From Epiperipatus broadwayi (taxonomy: Eukaryota > Onychophora > Udeonychophora > Euonychophora > Peripatidae), in contig JAQFVV010000013.1 in assembly GCA_028023455.1 (NCBI GenBank), positions 6,588,811-6,652,810 of the forward strand: a stretch of DNA of 64,000 nt. Direction: 5' to 3'. A program made the position numbers and the translations under genes. Each line of letters opens with the position of its first letter. Positions within the stretch are counted from its first letter, which is position 1. Below the pieces are notes generated by a model that saw only the letters and a list, made by a program, of their open reading frames with translations, was not told the DNA's origin and did not search any database. This document shows, piece after piece, positions 12,435 through 26,432 of this stretch.

Positions 12435-12725
12435 TCATGGTTCTTGGTGGCAATTCCTGTGATGTCCCCATTGGAAGACCGATCTGATATTCTGGAGGTG
12501 GCCTAGCTGGTTCCATTCCAGTATCACAGTTATTTCATCTTTAAAATAGAGAGAGGGTGATATGTGCATCCTATCACACCTTTCAAAAACAATCAAGCTG
12601 CAACTGTCTGGAACTGTTTTAATTTGAATTGTTTTCCTTTTATAATGATCCTATGGATTCCACAAACAAAATGTCACTAATCCATCATTTTCATTAGGAT
12701 CTGAGCTGAGGCTTGGTGCTTCCAT
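12435..12725 (-). pseudogene. broken 97-codon reading frame, unknown protein
   Basis: On the minus strand an ATG at 12725-12723, after an in-frame TGA, opens a frame that ends with TGA at 12437-12435. It is interrupted once, by TAG at 12653-12651 (codon 25). The part after the break includes KTIQIKTVPDSCSLIVFERC and ITVILEWNQLGHLQNI, a balanced composition unlike neighbouring AT-driven frames. A second frame overlapping its end (to TAA at 12423-12421) includes DTGMEPARPPPEYQIGLPMG with a PPxY-type motif. The island is visibly less AT-rich than its surroundings. I do not recognise the family; it may be a decayed exon, retrocopy or transposon piece, or chance. Confidence 0.25.
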
Positions 12726-15700
12726 TGGTCAAGATAATTCTTTTTATTCTCTTATCTATATCTTTCCTCTGACTTTTTAATTATATAAAAGCCCCAAGGG
12801 CTAGTTTGCTTTTCGATAATTCATAAACAATCATTTCCATTTACAAAATATATAAATCTTTTTACAAAAATATTTTATCTTTACATCTTGTACTTTTTTT
12901 ATAATAAAAAAATATGTTCAAATACTTTTTTTTATTTATTAAAAAAAAAAGAAATAATTTTTAAAGTTTTGCATCTGTGCGAATATATATATTGAACAAC
13001 TCTTTAATTTTTTTAGCTTTTAGTTTTTAATAAATTCATTTTTATTTGTGAACTTAAAATTTTTATTTTAAATTAATGTAATGGCATATTTATATATCGT
13101 TACAATATATATAAATATATATATATAGTTCACCAGAGTTGCTTGAGGAAAGCCATAAAATATGCTTTTAAAAATTATTGAGAAGATTTATTTAAAATAG
13201 TCTACTGAACAAAGGAATAGATGTAGTAGGGAAAATATATGTTAAATAAAAATATATTTATTATATATATATATTTTTTCAATTTAAAGTCTCATTTTGT
13301 GGTCTATTTCAATTCAATATCTGAAGTAGTTGTTTTATTGTCTGGCCTATGAGACCAGCCATATGAATGTTCATCCTGACCAAATACAGAATCCTCTTAG
13401 TCCCCTATTTACTTTATTAACACTATCATATTAAAAACATATTCTTAATAATGAAATATTTAATAAGCATCATTAAACAGAGGATTCGAATAGATAAAGT
13501 TATGCCAATAAATATTTTTAAAAAGTCATTTAAAATGAAAAAATTTATAAGGTTTTTATCTAGATTTAAAATTATGCATTGCCATTTATTATGTACCAGA
13601 CCATTCCTTTTTCAATGTGATAACTATGAGTAAACTTTATGCCAATCTACAATCTTCAATATTTATTTTATAATGAAGTATAAAAATGCTTTAAGGAATA
13701 ATATAAATCAAATGCTAAACCTTGAGTGATTTGGTAGACTTAAATGCCAAGAATTTCCAGTTTGATTGTCAACTGAGTAAAGCAAATGAAATTCAGTTTG
13801 TTCCATTGAGTTGTTGGTTTATGTTCAAATGTCATGTGGCTCCAATGTAACCAAATATATAATTATTTGGGTTTTTTTACTCAGATGTAAAAAAATGACA
13901 TTATCTGCTGTAAATTTACCTTTAATGAAACTACTACATTATGTCAACTTTTACCATTGAATAATTTGCATTTATTTTTTTACTGGAATTTTACAGCTAT
14001 AGTGATAGACTTAATGCATTCTATCTCATTAATTATATCTTTGCCATTAAATGGAGATAATTCTTCATCTATAAAAGCTGAATTTATGAAGTTACTATTT
14101 ATATAAGTGTAATACTTTTATTACCGATGATAAAAAATTATCACATTAGTCTTACTTCTATTTTATGGTCAGCATTGTAGATAATAATTTAGTGATCAGT
14201 AATTGAATGGCTACTTAAGTTTGATAGCATTCATCTACATTCAAAATGATAGATTTACTTAAAAACTATCAATTTTTTGAAGAAAATTCTCAAGTCATTG
14301 ATATTTGTAATTAGATTTGCTAACTACTGCATTGTGAATGATGGCCATGTGATCAATGAAATTAAGGTAATGCTAAGTATAAATAAACTGTAATTATAAG
14401 CTCCTATATTTAACATTTGAGCTTTTTGTTTACATCATTATAAAAATTTGCTTTTTAATGAATTGGTTAAGAAGAAAAGATTGAAAAGATATCAAAATTA
14501 AGACAGAAAAACATTTTGAGGACATCACTAAAATGATGATCATAATATATGGAGAGTAAATTGGCTTCAAGGTATAATACATTTTAAATAAGCATGGGAG
14601 ATAAATTAAAATGCCTAAAATGTTATTTCTAAAAAAAAAAAATATAAGCTTGCTGTTAAATTGGATTTAGTTTTGAATCATAATCTTTGCTGATAAAAGC
14701 TAAAGCCAGAAACTAATCTGAAAATAAAGATATCATAATACTATACCATCAAATATTCTTTAATTACTAAATCTGACAACAGATGTTTTTGTAATAGGGT
14801 GTAGAGATATACACTTGGAAAAATATAAATATTGTTTATATTATTCTAATGTATACAGATTCATCTATGACAAAAGCTTCACATCTAAATATCAGCTTCT
14901 TATATTTCTTCCTGCACTTAAAATTATTATCTTTGGTTATGGTGAGTATATCAGGTTATCATAGAACATATCTAGCTAATGTTTAATAGTAAGAGATAAA
15001 GATTTGTGCCATCTAATATAGATGAATGTGTATGTGGTATCACATGACATATTATACTTTGTTCATGCTAATGAGATTTTTATAGAATAGAAAGATATAT
15101 AATATATATAGCAAATAATCTGCTATTAAAATATATATTTTTCCAAAAAAATCAACTTATTTTTCTATTTGAAGTATGTGTTTTCTCTTAGGAATATTTT
15201 GGCAAGATAAGCAAATAGGTTTTCCAAGTCTATAAACAAATGTAAGGTAGATATAATAAAATTACTGTGCACTTGAGCAGAATCTTGAAACAGCTATGAT
15301 TAATGGTGACTCCCTAAAGAGATAGTTTATAGAGGGAAATTTGATGCATTAATAATAAATTGAAAAAAGAACGATTTACAACATTTTAAATTAACCTTTA
15401 AAAGTAATGTTTTACAATATATGTCATATTTCTCTGCTGGAAAGCAGGTTTGTTTATATTAAAAAGTTTTGGGTAAATGATATTGAATGAATTAACAAAA
15501 AGTTGCCTGATCATCATCAGTGGCAATTTCCATGTAATTCTCATCAAAGTTGTTATTAACATTTAATATTTCATTATAATGTAATAATACTAATATATTA
15601 TGCAGAAATGTTGTTGATATATATTTATGTATGTTAGTTTTTTGCACATGGCTGAGACCCAAATTTCTTTAAGCAAAAAATGCTTTCTGAATACAAATGT

Positions 15701-18700
15701 GGAGGTTTATTAATGTACCAGAGGCCGCCACCAGATTACTATGTAGCTGGAAAATTTATTTACCATGATCAAAAGTGGATGAGGATGATGGTTTGCACCA
15801 ATTGGACTTAGGGAGAAACAAGAAATCTTAAATATTGCTCAGACAATTGAGAAATACAAGTACTAAGACAAATGTCAGCCAAATTATATTTAAACAATTT
15901 TTAAATTTTATTTGAGAAAAATGTAAATTATAAAATAAAAGTTTATAATACAACAAATAGGGTTATATCAGGTGTATAGCAGAAATAATAAAATTCAATG
16001 CACTGGCAGACAGACTAATTTTCTAATAGTGAATTATAAAGGGAGGGAACAAATTTCTTTCAGCTGAGAATTCCCCAACAACACTGGTTTCCTTATTCAA
16101 AATATGAAAACAATATGATTTTGAAATAAATCAATGAAACAGCACCACCAAGAACGTCATATAGCCAGTAGAACAGCCCATGGATATATCACATTTAAGA
16201 TAATGCATGGCTGATTTACCCCAAGAACAAAAATAATAAATAAATATGTCAGAGTATAAATTATAAAACAGAAGGAAATTTACATCTCCAATTCAATGAA
16301 ATAATAAAATTAGAAAATACCCCAATGTAAATGATTTCAAATTAGCAAAATATTAGGTCTATGACTAAAGAGAAAACGGACATTTAAAACTGGGAAATCC
16401 CCAATCAAACGATTGGCCAAAACTAATCTGAAAATAATAATTAGAGGTCTCAGTAGGAGACAAGTAAATAATTAGAAAACCAGTTACATCTGCCCAAGCA
16501 TTTCAAGAAAGTGAAATAATTATAATTACAAATAAACTTACAAACCAAGTTCGGAGTACACACACTGATAAAATTTAAAGCCACATGCAAAATATGAATA
16601 AACCTAGCAAGCAAATATAAATGCTGATCTAGATTTTCTTATAAGTTAGTTTATCAGAGAGTGTATATGAGTAAAAAATATTAAGACATTAAATACTTTA
16701 GCAGAAAGAAACTGTCTTCTACCTATAATTTACAAAGGGGATTAATAGAGATTTAAAATAAAATAAAAAAAATGATGTGGGTGAAAACTAATGCTACAGT
16801 GCAGATGAGCTTTTCTTAGTCTAGAAAAGAAATGTCGGAACTAAGAATATCCTAATGCTACAAAATGCTCATGGACAAGTACATTTAAACCAGCCAAGGT
16901 TAGTCTCATACTATAAAAGGAGATATTACATACTACATAATCTGAACTATGGAAAATAAAATCTCTTCAAGAAAAAACAGAACAACAAACACAATAAGTT
17001 GCCAGCCAAAAGATTTTGCAGTTTGCAAAAGTGCAAACACAGTATTTTAAATCAATCATTGGACAATAAAATAAATACAGGTGAGCAAATTAAAATTATG
17101 CAAGACTGCTAAAGCATTTAAAAAATAATTAAGCACATAAATAGATATATATATTGTACATATACATACAGTATTCAATTATTAAAAAAAAAAAAAAAAT
17201 TTTTTTTTTATTCTTTTAAATATACAGAGATTTATATATATAGTTCTATTATTATGAATAAGCAGTTCTTTTTATGATTTATTATATAATATTATTTTAT
17301 TAAATAATATGTGTTAAATTTATTTAACTTTCATTTTGTTAAAATAGAGTAAATCAGAAAGGTGTGAAATAAAATTGTTATATTAGGAGATAAAAATTGT
17401 ACACGTGTGAAACAATGAATAGATCGGTACAAACACAAAGATGCTTTTACACTTATTTCTGATTGCTATAGATGACCAGCTTTGTGTTATCTGTATCTTA
17501 AAATTATTTTTACAAAAGAGGTGCTTTGATGTAGTAACGATAGCATTAATTTTAAGTCCAACTTGTGAAGCTTTGATTTTTTTTTAGATAAAGATTTCCA
17601 GATGTTTTTCGCGATATAAACGATTAAAACAATTTTTTTAGGCAGTCAGTCTAAAATTTTTTTAAAGAGGCAGTTAATCATTAATTTTTTTTTTAAAGAG
17701 ATGATCAGTCAGTTATAAAGTTTTTTTTAGAGAGATGATCAGTTAAATTATGATTATTATTTTGAGACTCAACTCAATTGGTCCTTCCTTGTTATAATTC
17801 TTAAGCAGAAATGTAAGCTCGAATCTTTTTTTTTTTAAAAAAGAGAGTGAACGCTTTAATTCTTTTTTCTCACTCTTTGAAAGTTGAAAAAAAAAAAAAG
17901 AGCAAATGAAATGTGCGTTTATATAAAGCAATTTTCAAGCAATATTAAAGAATAGGAGAGAAATGGAACGAAATTGAATTTATTATAAGTTAGTAATAAT
18001 TATAAAAATGATATTAACATATTTGGTTTTGCAAAATACAATGCCTCTGCATTGCTAAACCATTTTTTTTGCTTCCTGATTAATACAGAAGGAGTCAAAA
18101 CCGCTGATCTGTCTAGGAAATCATGTATCCAGAAATAACCAACAAAAATGATAAATTTTGAAGCCAACCACGCAAGCTATATGGAATGCTTTGTTCCTAG
18201 TTCCTGTCTTATTAAAAGCTCACTGCCTTCAAACCAATGGAGAAGGGGAAATAGGAGGAAAAGAAGATTTAAAACAGCTATGTAGAACCAAGTTTGAAGC
18301 CATAAATCAAATTTTTGTTGATTTACCTCAATCATCTAAAGTGTCAACAGCAATTATTTTTTTAAAGAAGAGAAACAAGCAAATCCACCGGTACCTACTT
18401 ATTCAAAGTACTTATAATAACTTTTTTTTTAAATGGTAGAAGGAAGCCAATCAACAGTAAATAATAATGGAATTGAAGAAACAAGAAAGTCAATTGATTC
18501 AGCATTATCTTAAAAGTATCTGCAGTAACTTTCCTTTTTTTTTTTTTGTTGTTTTTGTTGGTGAGTAAAGAAAAGCAGTCTAAAATTCAAATTCAGGACA
18601 TTAATAAGAAGTAAAAAGTAGACGGGTAAATATGAACTTTCTTTAACCGATTTTATTCTTTTACTTATTAAAAGTAAACCTTAATTTACTGGTCAAAGCA

Positions 18701-20040
18701 ATTTTCTTTTTTTGATACAGAAACATTAAAGACTTGTTTATCTATAGTTATTTGCAATATCTCACAACATATCACAAACATAGTTTAAATCTTTAAACTT
18801 AAATTTTTCATTATTTTTTTTTATTATATATTGTAATGTTGAAATGTTTTTTTTTTTTTTTTTTTTATTAATTGTTCTTCAGATGTTAATGATAATGAGC
18901 AACCTATAGATATATGCATTTATAATGTTTTTTTATTTTTATTTTATCTTGTTGCATATTAAAAGTTAATATATGTATTTTATTTTCTTTCGCTATAAGG
19001 TTGCAAAAGAAAAAAGATATTTTTATATATGTAATTTTTGGGTATACATTTTAAACATATATGTTAACATTACCGAATGCGTGAATGTGTAACTGCTTAC
19101 CCAAACACATCAAAGAATAGGTTATATATAATTAGTTTAAAATAGTAAATTAAAAAGTAGGGCATTACATTTGAATGGAAATGAAATAACATATACAAGT
19201 TACACCTGAAATTTATTTTATGATATGATAAGTAAGAAAAGTCTTAAATAAGCATTTATAGAATATGTATTTTTTTTAATATTGAGTTAAAACAGCTTAT
19301 TTTGAGATATCAAGAAAGGTGACAAACCTATATATTAAGTTTATTTGCTTATACTTATATCAATTTTATATTAATAAGTCATTTATTTAATTGTCGATTT
19401 AATTTTAAAGAAGAAAGAAAGAGTAGTAGTGTTAATAAAATATAATTATATATCTTAATTGGTTTCCGAGTTATTATTAAGAATATTGTGTTTTTTTTTT
19501 TTTTTTCTTAATTCTATCATTTTAATTCAGCATCATTGCTCGCAGTTATTGGGTATTACCATTCATATATATTGAGCAATCACTTGCAAATATTAAGCGT
19601 CCGCAAAATAATAGGTAAACTAGAATGTTGATATTTAGGTATTTAAGGATTATGCTTGAGAATAAATTAAATTTTGATAATTATAGTTCAACATAGAAAG
19701 CTAAAATTGTGTTGTGTCCATGAATTTAGATCATCCTCATCAAAGATGGATATCATGCTATTAGTTAAAAAATGTTTCAAATAATACTATATAAAAGTTA
19801 TGATCGCCATCAATCATCATTCATAAATTATAATCATTAAATTTAACGTTTAGCGTAATGAATATGTTTTAGTAAATAGGGGTTTATAGAAAATTGAATA
19901 TTATGTAAAGAGAGTCATGATGATCAATCATCACCATTAGTATTATTAAATCCCAGTATGAAATATGATAATTTTAATAGATGCCCATAAGTTTATAAAG
20001 ATGAATTTATTGTTGTGATTTTATTGTTAAGCCATGGCTG
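12726..20040. other. long AT-rich stretch without recognisable genes
   Basis: The frames here (13451-13633, 17743-17931, 18158-18439) are short and without recognisable domains. The last (93 codons, starting MKPTTQAIWNALF and including GGKEDLKQLCRTKFEAINQI) is the least low-complexity, but it ends in a run of F and has no clear splice sites. Long T or A homopolymer runs occur near 17190, 18540 and 18850. I see no RNA gene or repeat matching another part of the window. Confidence 0.4.
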
Positions 20041-20160
20041 GTATCATCATCACTATTATAATCATTATTATGACATCACTATTATAATCATTATTATGAT
20101 ATCACTATTATTATCATTATTATTATATTATTATCATCATCATCATTATTACCTTTATTG
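20041..20160 (+). repeat. (ATC/ATT)n imperfect microsatellite
   Basis: Runs of ATC, ATT and ACT triplets, including two copies of a phrase close to ATCACTATTATAATCATTAT. Simple-sequence repeat with no further function visible. Confidence 0.85.
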
Positions 20161-21299
20161 TGATAAATAATTTAGTTAAATGGCCATCAATATCAATAAT
20201 GGTCTTCACATGCTTGTTTGGAAGCCATTAATAGGATTATACATGTCTGTTCATCAATATACGCTAATGAGCTAGCAATGTCTATAAGAATCTTTGATCT
20301 ATAGTATAAACTTTGGTAATATTGGGGTCCTGTAATTTTATCAATATAGATAAAATGTAAGAATGTCATTTTGTTCAATAGTCATCCAAGTCATGTGTAA
20401 TAAATATGTACTGAATGAGTTTGAACTCAAGTACACTATAAATAGATACTTATCTAGATTGAAAACAATCTAGTGGCGCTCATGGGAAAACACATGTACT
20501 TAGCTAAACTGAATAAAGAGTGAGATCATCCCTTTCCAACTTCATAATATTAGTTTTATAAAATATATTTTTATAAGTTGTCATGAATAGCACCAGTGTG
20601 TGCATATGACCATGAATGGTCTTATATATTTGGAAAGAAGGATAGAAGGATTCTTTGTTAGAAGAATCTAGTATTGGAGATAAGCATAAAGCACTCCAGG
20701 AATCTCACAGTGGGTACTTTTATTCAGTTGCTATGTTTAATATTATTTTTATTAGATGACAATGTCCAGTATGTTTTACTGTTTAAATGACTGCCCCAAT
20801 ATATAAATAAATACCAAGAATCTTTAATGCTGATATTTTCTTTGTCTATGCTATGATGAATTGAAATAGCTACAAATTATAATTACAAATACATATCTTT
20901 TATATTAATTTAATATTACAAATACATATTTATATTAATTGATAAATATTGTTACAAATGGCAATTGATAAATAATTGTTACAAATGACAGGTGTATAGT
21001 TTGTGACAATTGATTTATTTAAATTGTTACAATATATATAGCATATAAAAATATAAACTCACTAGACTCTCTCCAATAGATAAAATTGAAAGTAAACTTG
21101 CAATTTTAAAACTAAGATTTTAAGATATATTATTAATACAATGAAAAGCAAATACAGTGAATAAATAGGAAGTTAAATAATTATTAAGACTACATATTTA
21201 TTTTAGATTGAACAGAGATTTAAATAAAAGAAAATATTTACCTTATGGTAAATCAACGTTCGCGTAGCTTCAAAGAGTGCACACGTTTATTTAATTTCA

Positions 21300-21470
21300 T
21301 ATTTCAGGTGTTCCATCCTTTTACAACAGCAAGTGTAGAGGCATTGGGGATCCAGTTTATCTTAGACTTTCATAGCAGAACTGAAGAACATCTGGCAGAT
21401 ATGGACCCATCTTGGTTTAAGTTAGCAACCCATATTGTTGGTTATAAATCATACAGTAGTATATTTTGAC
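21300..21470 (+). other. exon-like open frame of unknown family
   Basis: An ATG at 21245 opens 74 codons. The stretch from 21309 follows a good acceptor-like pyrimidine run (TTTAATTTCATATTTCAG) and encodes VFHPFTTASVEALGIQFILD, then HSRTEEHLADMDPSWFKLAT, a balanced composition unusual here. The frame closes with TGA at 21467-21469. No donor site or neighbouring exon is convincing. It could be an isolated exon of a gene with long introns, a retrocopy remnant or transposon debris. No domain recognised. Confidence 0.25.
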
Positions 21471-23615
21471 ATCTTGTGAAGAAACCAAAATCTTTTAACA
21501 ACAGCAAATTTTTAAAAGCTATTAAATGTCCAATGGCCAACAGTATAATCAAAGTGTGAAAATGAATACTGAATCTCACTTTGAAACAGCATGTTAGTCA
21601 AGCTAATCTAAAAACTATTGTCACAAAATTTGCAGGGTTATTTATACCCACGCAACATTTCCCGTGAAAACTTTTCTTGTTTTTTAATTTTACACCTTAG
21701 GGCAGGGCAAATCTCAATCTCCCGCTCAAACTAATTACGAATTATTAAAATAAAAGAGACAATAATATAATTAACAAGTTTGCTTATTTTTAATCAAATT
21801 GATTAAAAACAAGTGGTGAAAGAAAACTATTTTAAAATCAATTCTATAAAAAAATTTAAAATGACCTATTTTAAATGAGTATGTGTTTTGATACACTTAC
21901 TCTTATAAACAATTTTTTTTAAATATCTTTATAGCTTTAAATTTAATAAAGCCAAAAATTAGTTCTACTTTTGGAAATGAATTATGAAACAGATACTATC
22001 CGGCTCAATTTTATAGTAAACATTGCCATTGCTCATTACCTATTTTAACTCTGTCTGGGTCTGATTGACCAATTCTCAAGAATTAAGATGGCTGTGTCAA
22101 AGGGCTATGGGGGTATTAAATTCTATATGTGAATACAATTAAAGGTTATTATGCACCAAAATACTTTGACCAACTGATAGTACTAGTTGTCCATTTTTTG
22201 ACTTTCTTGTAATGCTATGTATTTTTGTATCTAATTTTAGAATTGTAGCATAATCTATGAGGTGCCTATGTTTATTCACTTTTGATATTTGCTCTTGACA
22301 ATTGATAGTCTTTCTTTATTCACAACAATGGTTTTTTTTTTTCAAGTTGGGATATGAATAATTTTTAAAAGACTTTTTTTTGATTGGCTGACAATATTTT
22401 TGGGAACTGATGAGAAATTCAATAAAAGTTATATTCAGACAATTAATTTTTAATGACCAGGCTAAGATTTGTTTTTGGGAAAGAGAATTATAAACTATTA
22501 CTTCCCAGAAAATTATACAGAAACAATTTCTTATTAGTATATGTAAATTTATGCCTGCTTATGTGTATAGTATCAGTCAAAATAATATATAATAAAATAA
22601 AACACGGAAATTAACTCTACAATTTTCAATTCCTTCATAAATAAATAAAAGCTACAGCTATATTATGGCATGGCCGCTATCTTGAAAACTATTTATAGTG
22701 AGATGTTTTGAAACTGGCTGCAGCTTTTACTTTATTAAAAGTTGTAATTACTTCCACAATATAAAAATTTAAAATAAATAAATTGAAAAATAAACTGACT
22801 TATTTCACTAAATAAAATAAGTATATCTCTTGGAGCCAATGTTTAAACAATTATTATTTTTCTCAAAACATGTATTAAGAATAAAGATCTTCATTCCAGC
22901 AATAAATGATCTTGTAAAAATTATATTAGGTAGATCTATCAAAAATATCTTTTAAAGATATAGATGTAGTTTTTAACTTTGTTTTATCATATTTTTCAAA
23001 CCTACACACGCACACATTATTTGATGATGTTAAAGTATTATTTTTAAAAACAATCAGATTAGAATTAAAATTTTCCTTTATTAGAAAGGCATATCTCATT
23101 GTAATAAATATTTTTATTTCATTATAGACTTATATAGTATAATAAAACTTTTTATTTAGCGAGTTTATGTTGAAATTATATATATATATAAATTTTAAAC
23201 TCCAATTATGTATTTTTTTAAAGTGGACCAAAAAAGTTAATGAACAATGGAGATAACTACTTTTAAGTCGGGTAAGATGTACCCCCTCTTTGCTAATCTA
23301 TCATTAAAAATCGTTAGAACAGCATTAAAATAAGTAAATTCTAGAATATCAAATAAACTATGCCTTATGTATAGCTAAACATTGACTACTAAATAATAGT
23401 ATCAAGTACAGTTTTGCAAATGACATTTTCAAAAAAGCTCTTAATTGAATATTAAGAATCTAAAAGAAGAAACAAAAATTTTAATGAAATTAGAGGAAGT
23501 CTGGTAACTTCCTGAAGTTGCAACTAATCATCTCTATTTTTATTAACTTTCGTGGTCATCATTATATATAATCATGATAGCTTTTGAGAACAATTAAATA
23601 TATCGTAATTGTACA
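21471..23615. other. AT-rich spacer, no gene seen
   Basis: No protein-like frame, no repeat shared with other parts of the window and no RNA gene recognised. Confidence 0.5.
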
Positions 23616-24195
23616 AAGAAACACTGGGGTGATGGAACTCATCCACATCATCAACCCCAGTTAAAAAATCAAATTTAAATTTAAATCTACAAATAATATG
23701 ATTTTGAATGAATATGAGAATGAGAGATCAGCAAAAACAAAGACTAACTACAAGTTCACCAACATTACAGATGAATAATAATTATTCATCATCAACAATG
23801 AGCAAAACAAAATCAACAGTCAAGCTTGTGACTGGATTTGAAACTAGGCTAATTATTTAATCCTTACCAAACTTGGAGCACATTATATAAACAATAGTTT
23901 AGATGCACAAACTTAAAGGCTAATAAATCAGAATATAACAATTAAAAACATGATGTGGCATACAGAAACAAGCTTATCATTACCAATGCCATCAGTCTAT
24001 TTAGTGCCATTAATATACTGGCCAATTACAAATTTAATTTCTAATAATAATAACTAAATAAAATGTAGTGTAGGAACTTTAAAGGACATCCCTTTGTGAC
24101 AACCAGGATCATCATCATCTGGATGGCCATGACACTAAACATGAACCCCATTCTATATAACTAACCATTGTGTATGAATCAAATGAACAAAAGCT
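23616..24195 (-). mobile_element. diverged, truncated copy of the TGTAAC-ended element
   Basis: Aligns in order, with many substitutions and indels, to the minus-strand copy at 51070-53622. Shared landmarks are ACTGGGGTGATGGA, CAACAGTCAAGCTTGTGACTGGAT, TGGAGCACATTATATAAACA, TGGCCAATTACAAATTTAA, AAAGGACATCC, CAACCAGGATCATCATC and CACTAAACATGAACCCC. Both ends are missing. It is older than the other two copies. Non-coding. Confidence 0.7.
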
Positions 24196-24366
24196 CTATA
24201 ATTGTTTTTGTAAGCAAAAAATAATACCATATAGGGAATGTTTTCTAGGAGCCTGAAATCCCAGGATCCCAGTTGATATTGTCTGTGGGATTTATCCAGG
24301 ATTTTTTTTTATTCTAGGATTTACTGATCTAAATTACTAACTTCAATAATCAATACTTAAAAACTT

Positions 24367-24413
<47 letters not shown>
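24367..24413. repeat. (AC)n(AT)n(GT)n palindromic simple repeat
   Basis: A short ACACAC run passes into about 15 AT units and then GTGTGTGTGTG, so the array is self-complementary as a whole. Another (AT)n run of about 25 bp lies at 24531-24555. Confidence 0.9.
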
Positions 24414-25104
24414 ATTATTATACACTGGCAAGATAAATAGTTTCTTTACAATTAGAGATCTTTAGTAATAAGGATGTGTATTTTTTTAATTTAGAAAAAT
24501 ATTTATTTCCATACATTTCATTTGCAATTTATATATATATATATATATATATATAACAGAAAATGAAAATCAAGCCCTTTCTTACATATCTCTGTCATGT
24601 CATCATCATTTCTCAAGTCTTAACTCAAGGCATCTCTTGATTTACTTGATTCGAGTTTCTGTACATGTTTACAATTACACATGACTTTTTTCCTTGAAAG
24701 ATCATTTTGCAGTTAAACTGCTTTCCATATATTTTATTTTTTTAACATTTTGTGATGATGGAGAGATAAAAACATAATGAAGAAGCAAATCATTTTGGTG
24801 CAATGCTCAAATATAGAGGTTTTTCTACATGTGACTTGCTTCAGCATTTCTATTGAAAAGTCTACATTATCAAATGATTGTAATGCCAAATATTCTGCAT
24901 GGGATGAATCTGTAGAAAGCTCTTTGAATCTCAGCAATAAAAGTGCAAATTGCCTGTGTTTTTTATGTTCATATTACATGTTATTTGCCAAATCAGTCTC
25001 AAAATAAACTAAAGTGAAATACATTTTTTAACAATGTAGCCACTAGTCTGTCATGATTTAAAAAGAAAATGCTAATTTTCTGAAAAGTACATTTTGAATT
25101 TGTT

Positions 25105-25215
25105 TCAAAGAGACCACATGTGAGATGGATGGATGAAATAAGAAAGTGTGCAGGCATGATTTAGAGAGGAGAGGCTAGAGATTGAAAAAGATGGGTTGAA
25201 TGGTGGATGATATAT
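25105..25215 (+). mobile_element. LINE C-terminal fragment
   Basis: The plus-strand translation (with a stop) reads KRPHVRWMDEIRKCAGM then REEARD and RWVEWW. This is the RPrxRWxDDI...AxDRxxW pattern that closes many LINE reverse transcriptases. Upstream (24.64-25.0 kb) the open frames on both strands are not convincingly part of the element. The TA-rich run at 25210-25230 follows the end. Fragment of about 35 codons only. Confidence 0.6.
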
Positions 25216-25642
25216 ATATGTATATGAATAAAATGCTGTAAAATTTTCAGTTTTAATTCCTAGAAAAAGAGATTTCTTTATCCTGGAATCCTAGGATTAC
25301 CAAAATTCGGGAAAAAAGACAATCCCTAATACTAACATGTAATAATTTATAATAGTTTCAAATCTATTTTAGGATTGAATAAATTTACTGGAATAACTTA
25401 ATAAAATATTTATTAAAAACAATAATAAAAAATGAAATTAAAGTTTGCTAAGGATGTTATAAATATAAATTTGGTATTCTGATTTTGATTCAAATAATAT
25501 TAAAAAATATTATATTACATTATAGTTTATATATATCTCAATAGGTTTACATAAAAAGACACACACATACACATATATATATATATAATTAGATTCCAAC
25601 CAGTCACCACCTAACCATTCACAGTAAATATAGTAATCAATA

Positions 25643-26031
25643 TTATATATATAATATACAAATCAATATATATCAAAATACAGTACAATTTATATAAATT
25701 ATATTCTTTTAGAAGTACTTTTGACTATACATTATCAACTATATAACATTGAATAATCAAAACAAGACAACCTTTAACAATACCCATAGCTCAATTCAGA
25801 TTTCCCACAATTCTATTATCTTAACATTTGATGACTGGCGATTCATTAAGATAACAAAATTGTGGGAAATCTGAATTGAACTATGGGTATTGTTAAAGGT
25901 TGTCTCATTTTGATTATTCAATGTTATATAGTTGATAAAGACTACAAAATGTATAGTCAAAAGTACTTCTAAAAATAATATAATTTATGTAAATTATACT
26001 ATATTTTGATATATATTGATTTGTATATTAC
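25643..26031. repeat. large palindrome, arms about 180 bp
   Basis: The left arm (25643-25822) and right arm (25848-26031) are reverse complements with scattered mismatches, separated by a 25-bp loop (25823-25847). Landmarks are AGATTTCCCACAATT on the left and AATTGTGGGAAATCT on the right, and AACCTTTAACAATACCCAT against ATGGGTATTGTTAAAGG. The arm contains TTAGAAGTACTTTTGACTAT, related to AGAAGTACTTTCAACTAT in the tandem repeat at 27012-27171. Probably a foldback element or a head-to-head insertion of an element end. Confidence 0.85.
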
Positions 26032-26432
26032 ATATATTGTGGAACGAATACAGATATCAAACTTTATTTATTACACACACACATATATAAAAGCACTCAG
26101 ATGTGCTGTATAATAATTTAAAATTAAAATCTTTGAATTATTATAAATTAATAACAAAAATTCATTTTTATAGCACGTAATAATTAATTTTAATACATAT
26201 GTAGTTAATGACTGATTTTAATATATATGGTTTTACATGTCGTGCATTCAAATGTGTGTGCATGCTGATATTTCATTAGTAAAAATAAACTTATTAAACC
26301 ATATTATATTTTCACAAGATGTAAATTGATGTTGAAAAATATACATAAAATTCACACCTATGCATATTATTATTCCCCTATAAATCAAAGTTATTAACAA
26401 ATTTATTATTTTTAAAGGTAAGTAAAAGTTAA

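Noticed and set aside
18158-18439. 93-codon plus-strand frame as a gene
   Set aside because: No recognisable domain, ends in a homopolymer-driven F run, no splice or promoter context.
24734-24937. Minus-strand frame with STDSSHAEYLALQSFDNV, faintly like the RNase H end of a copia polyprotein
   Set aside because: Only one short motif-like stretch; no neighbouring integrase or RT motif and no LTR. Not enough to call.
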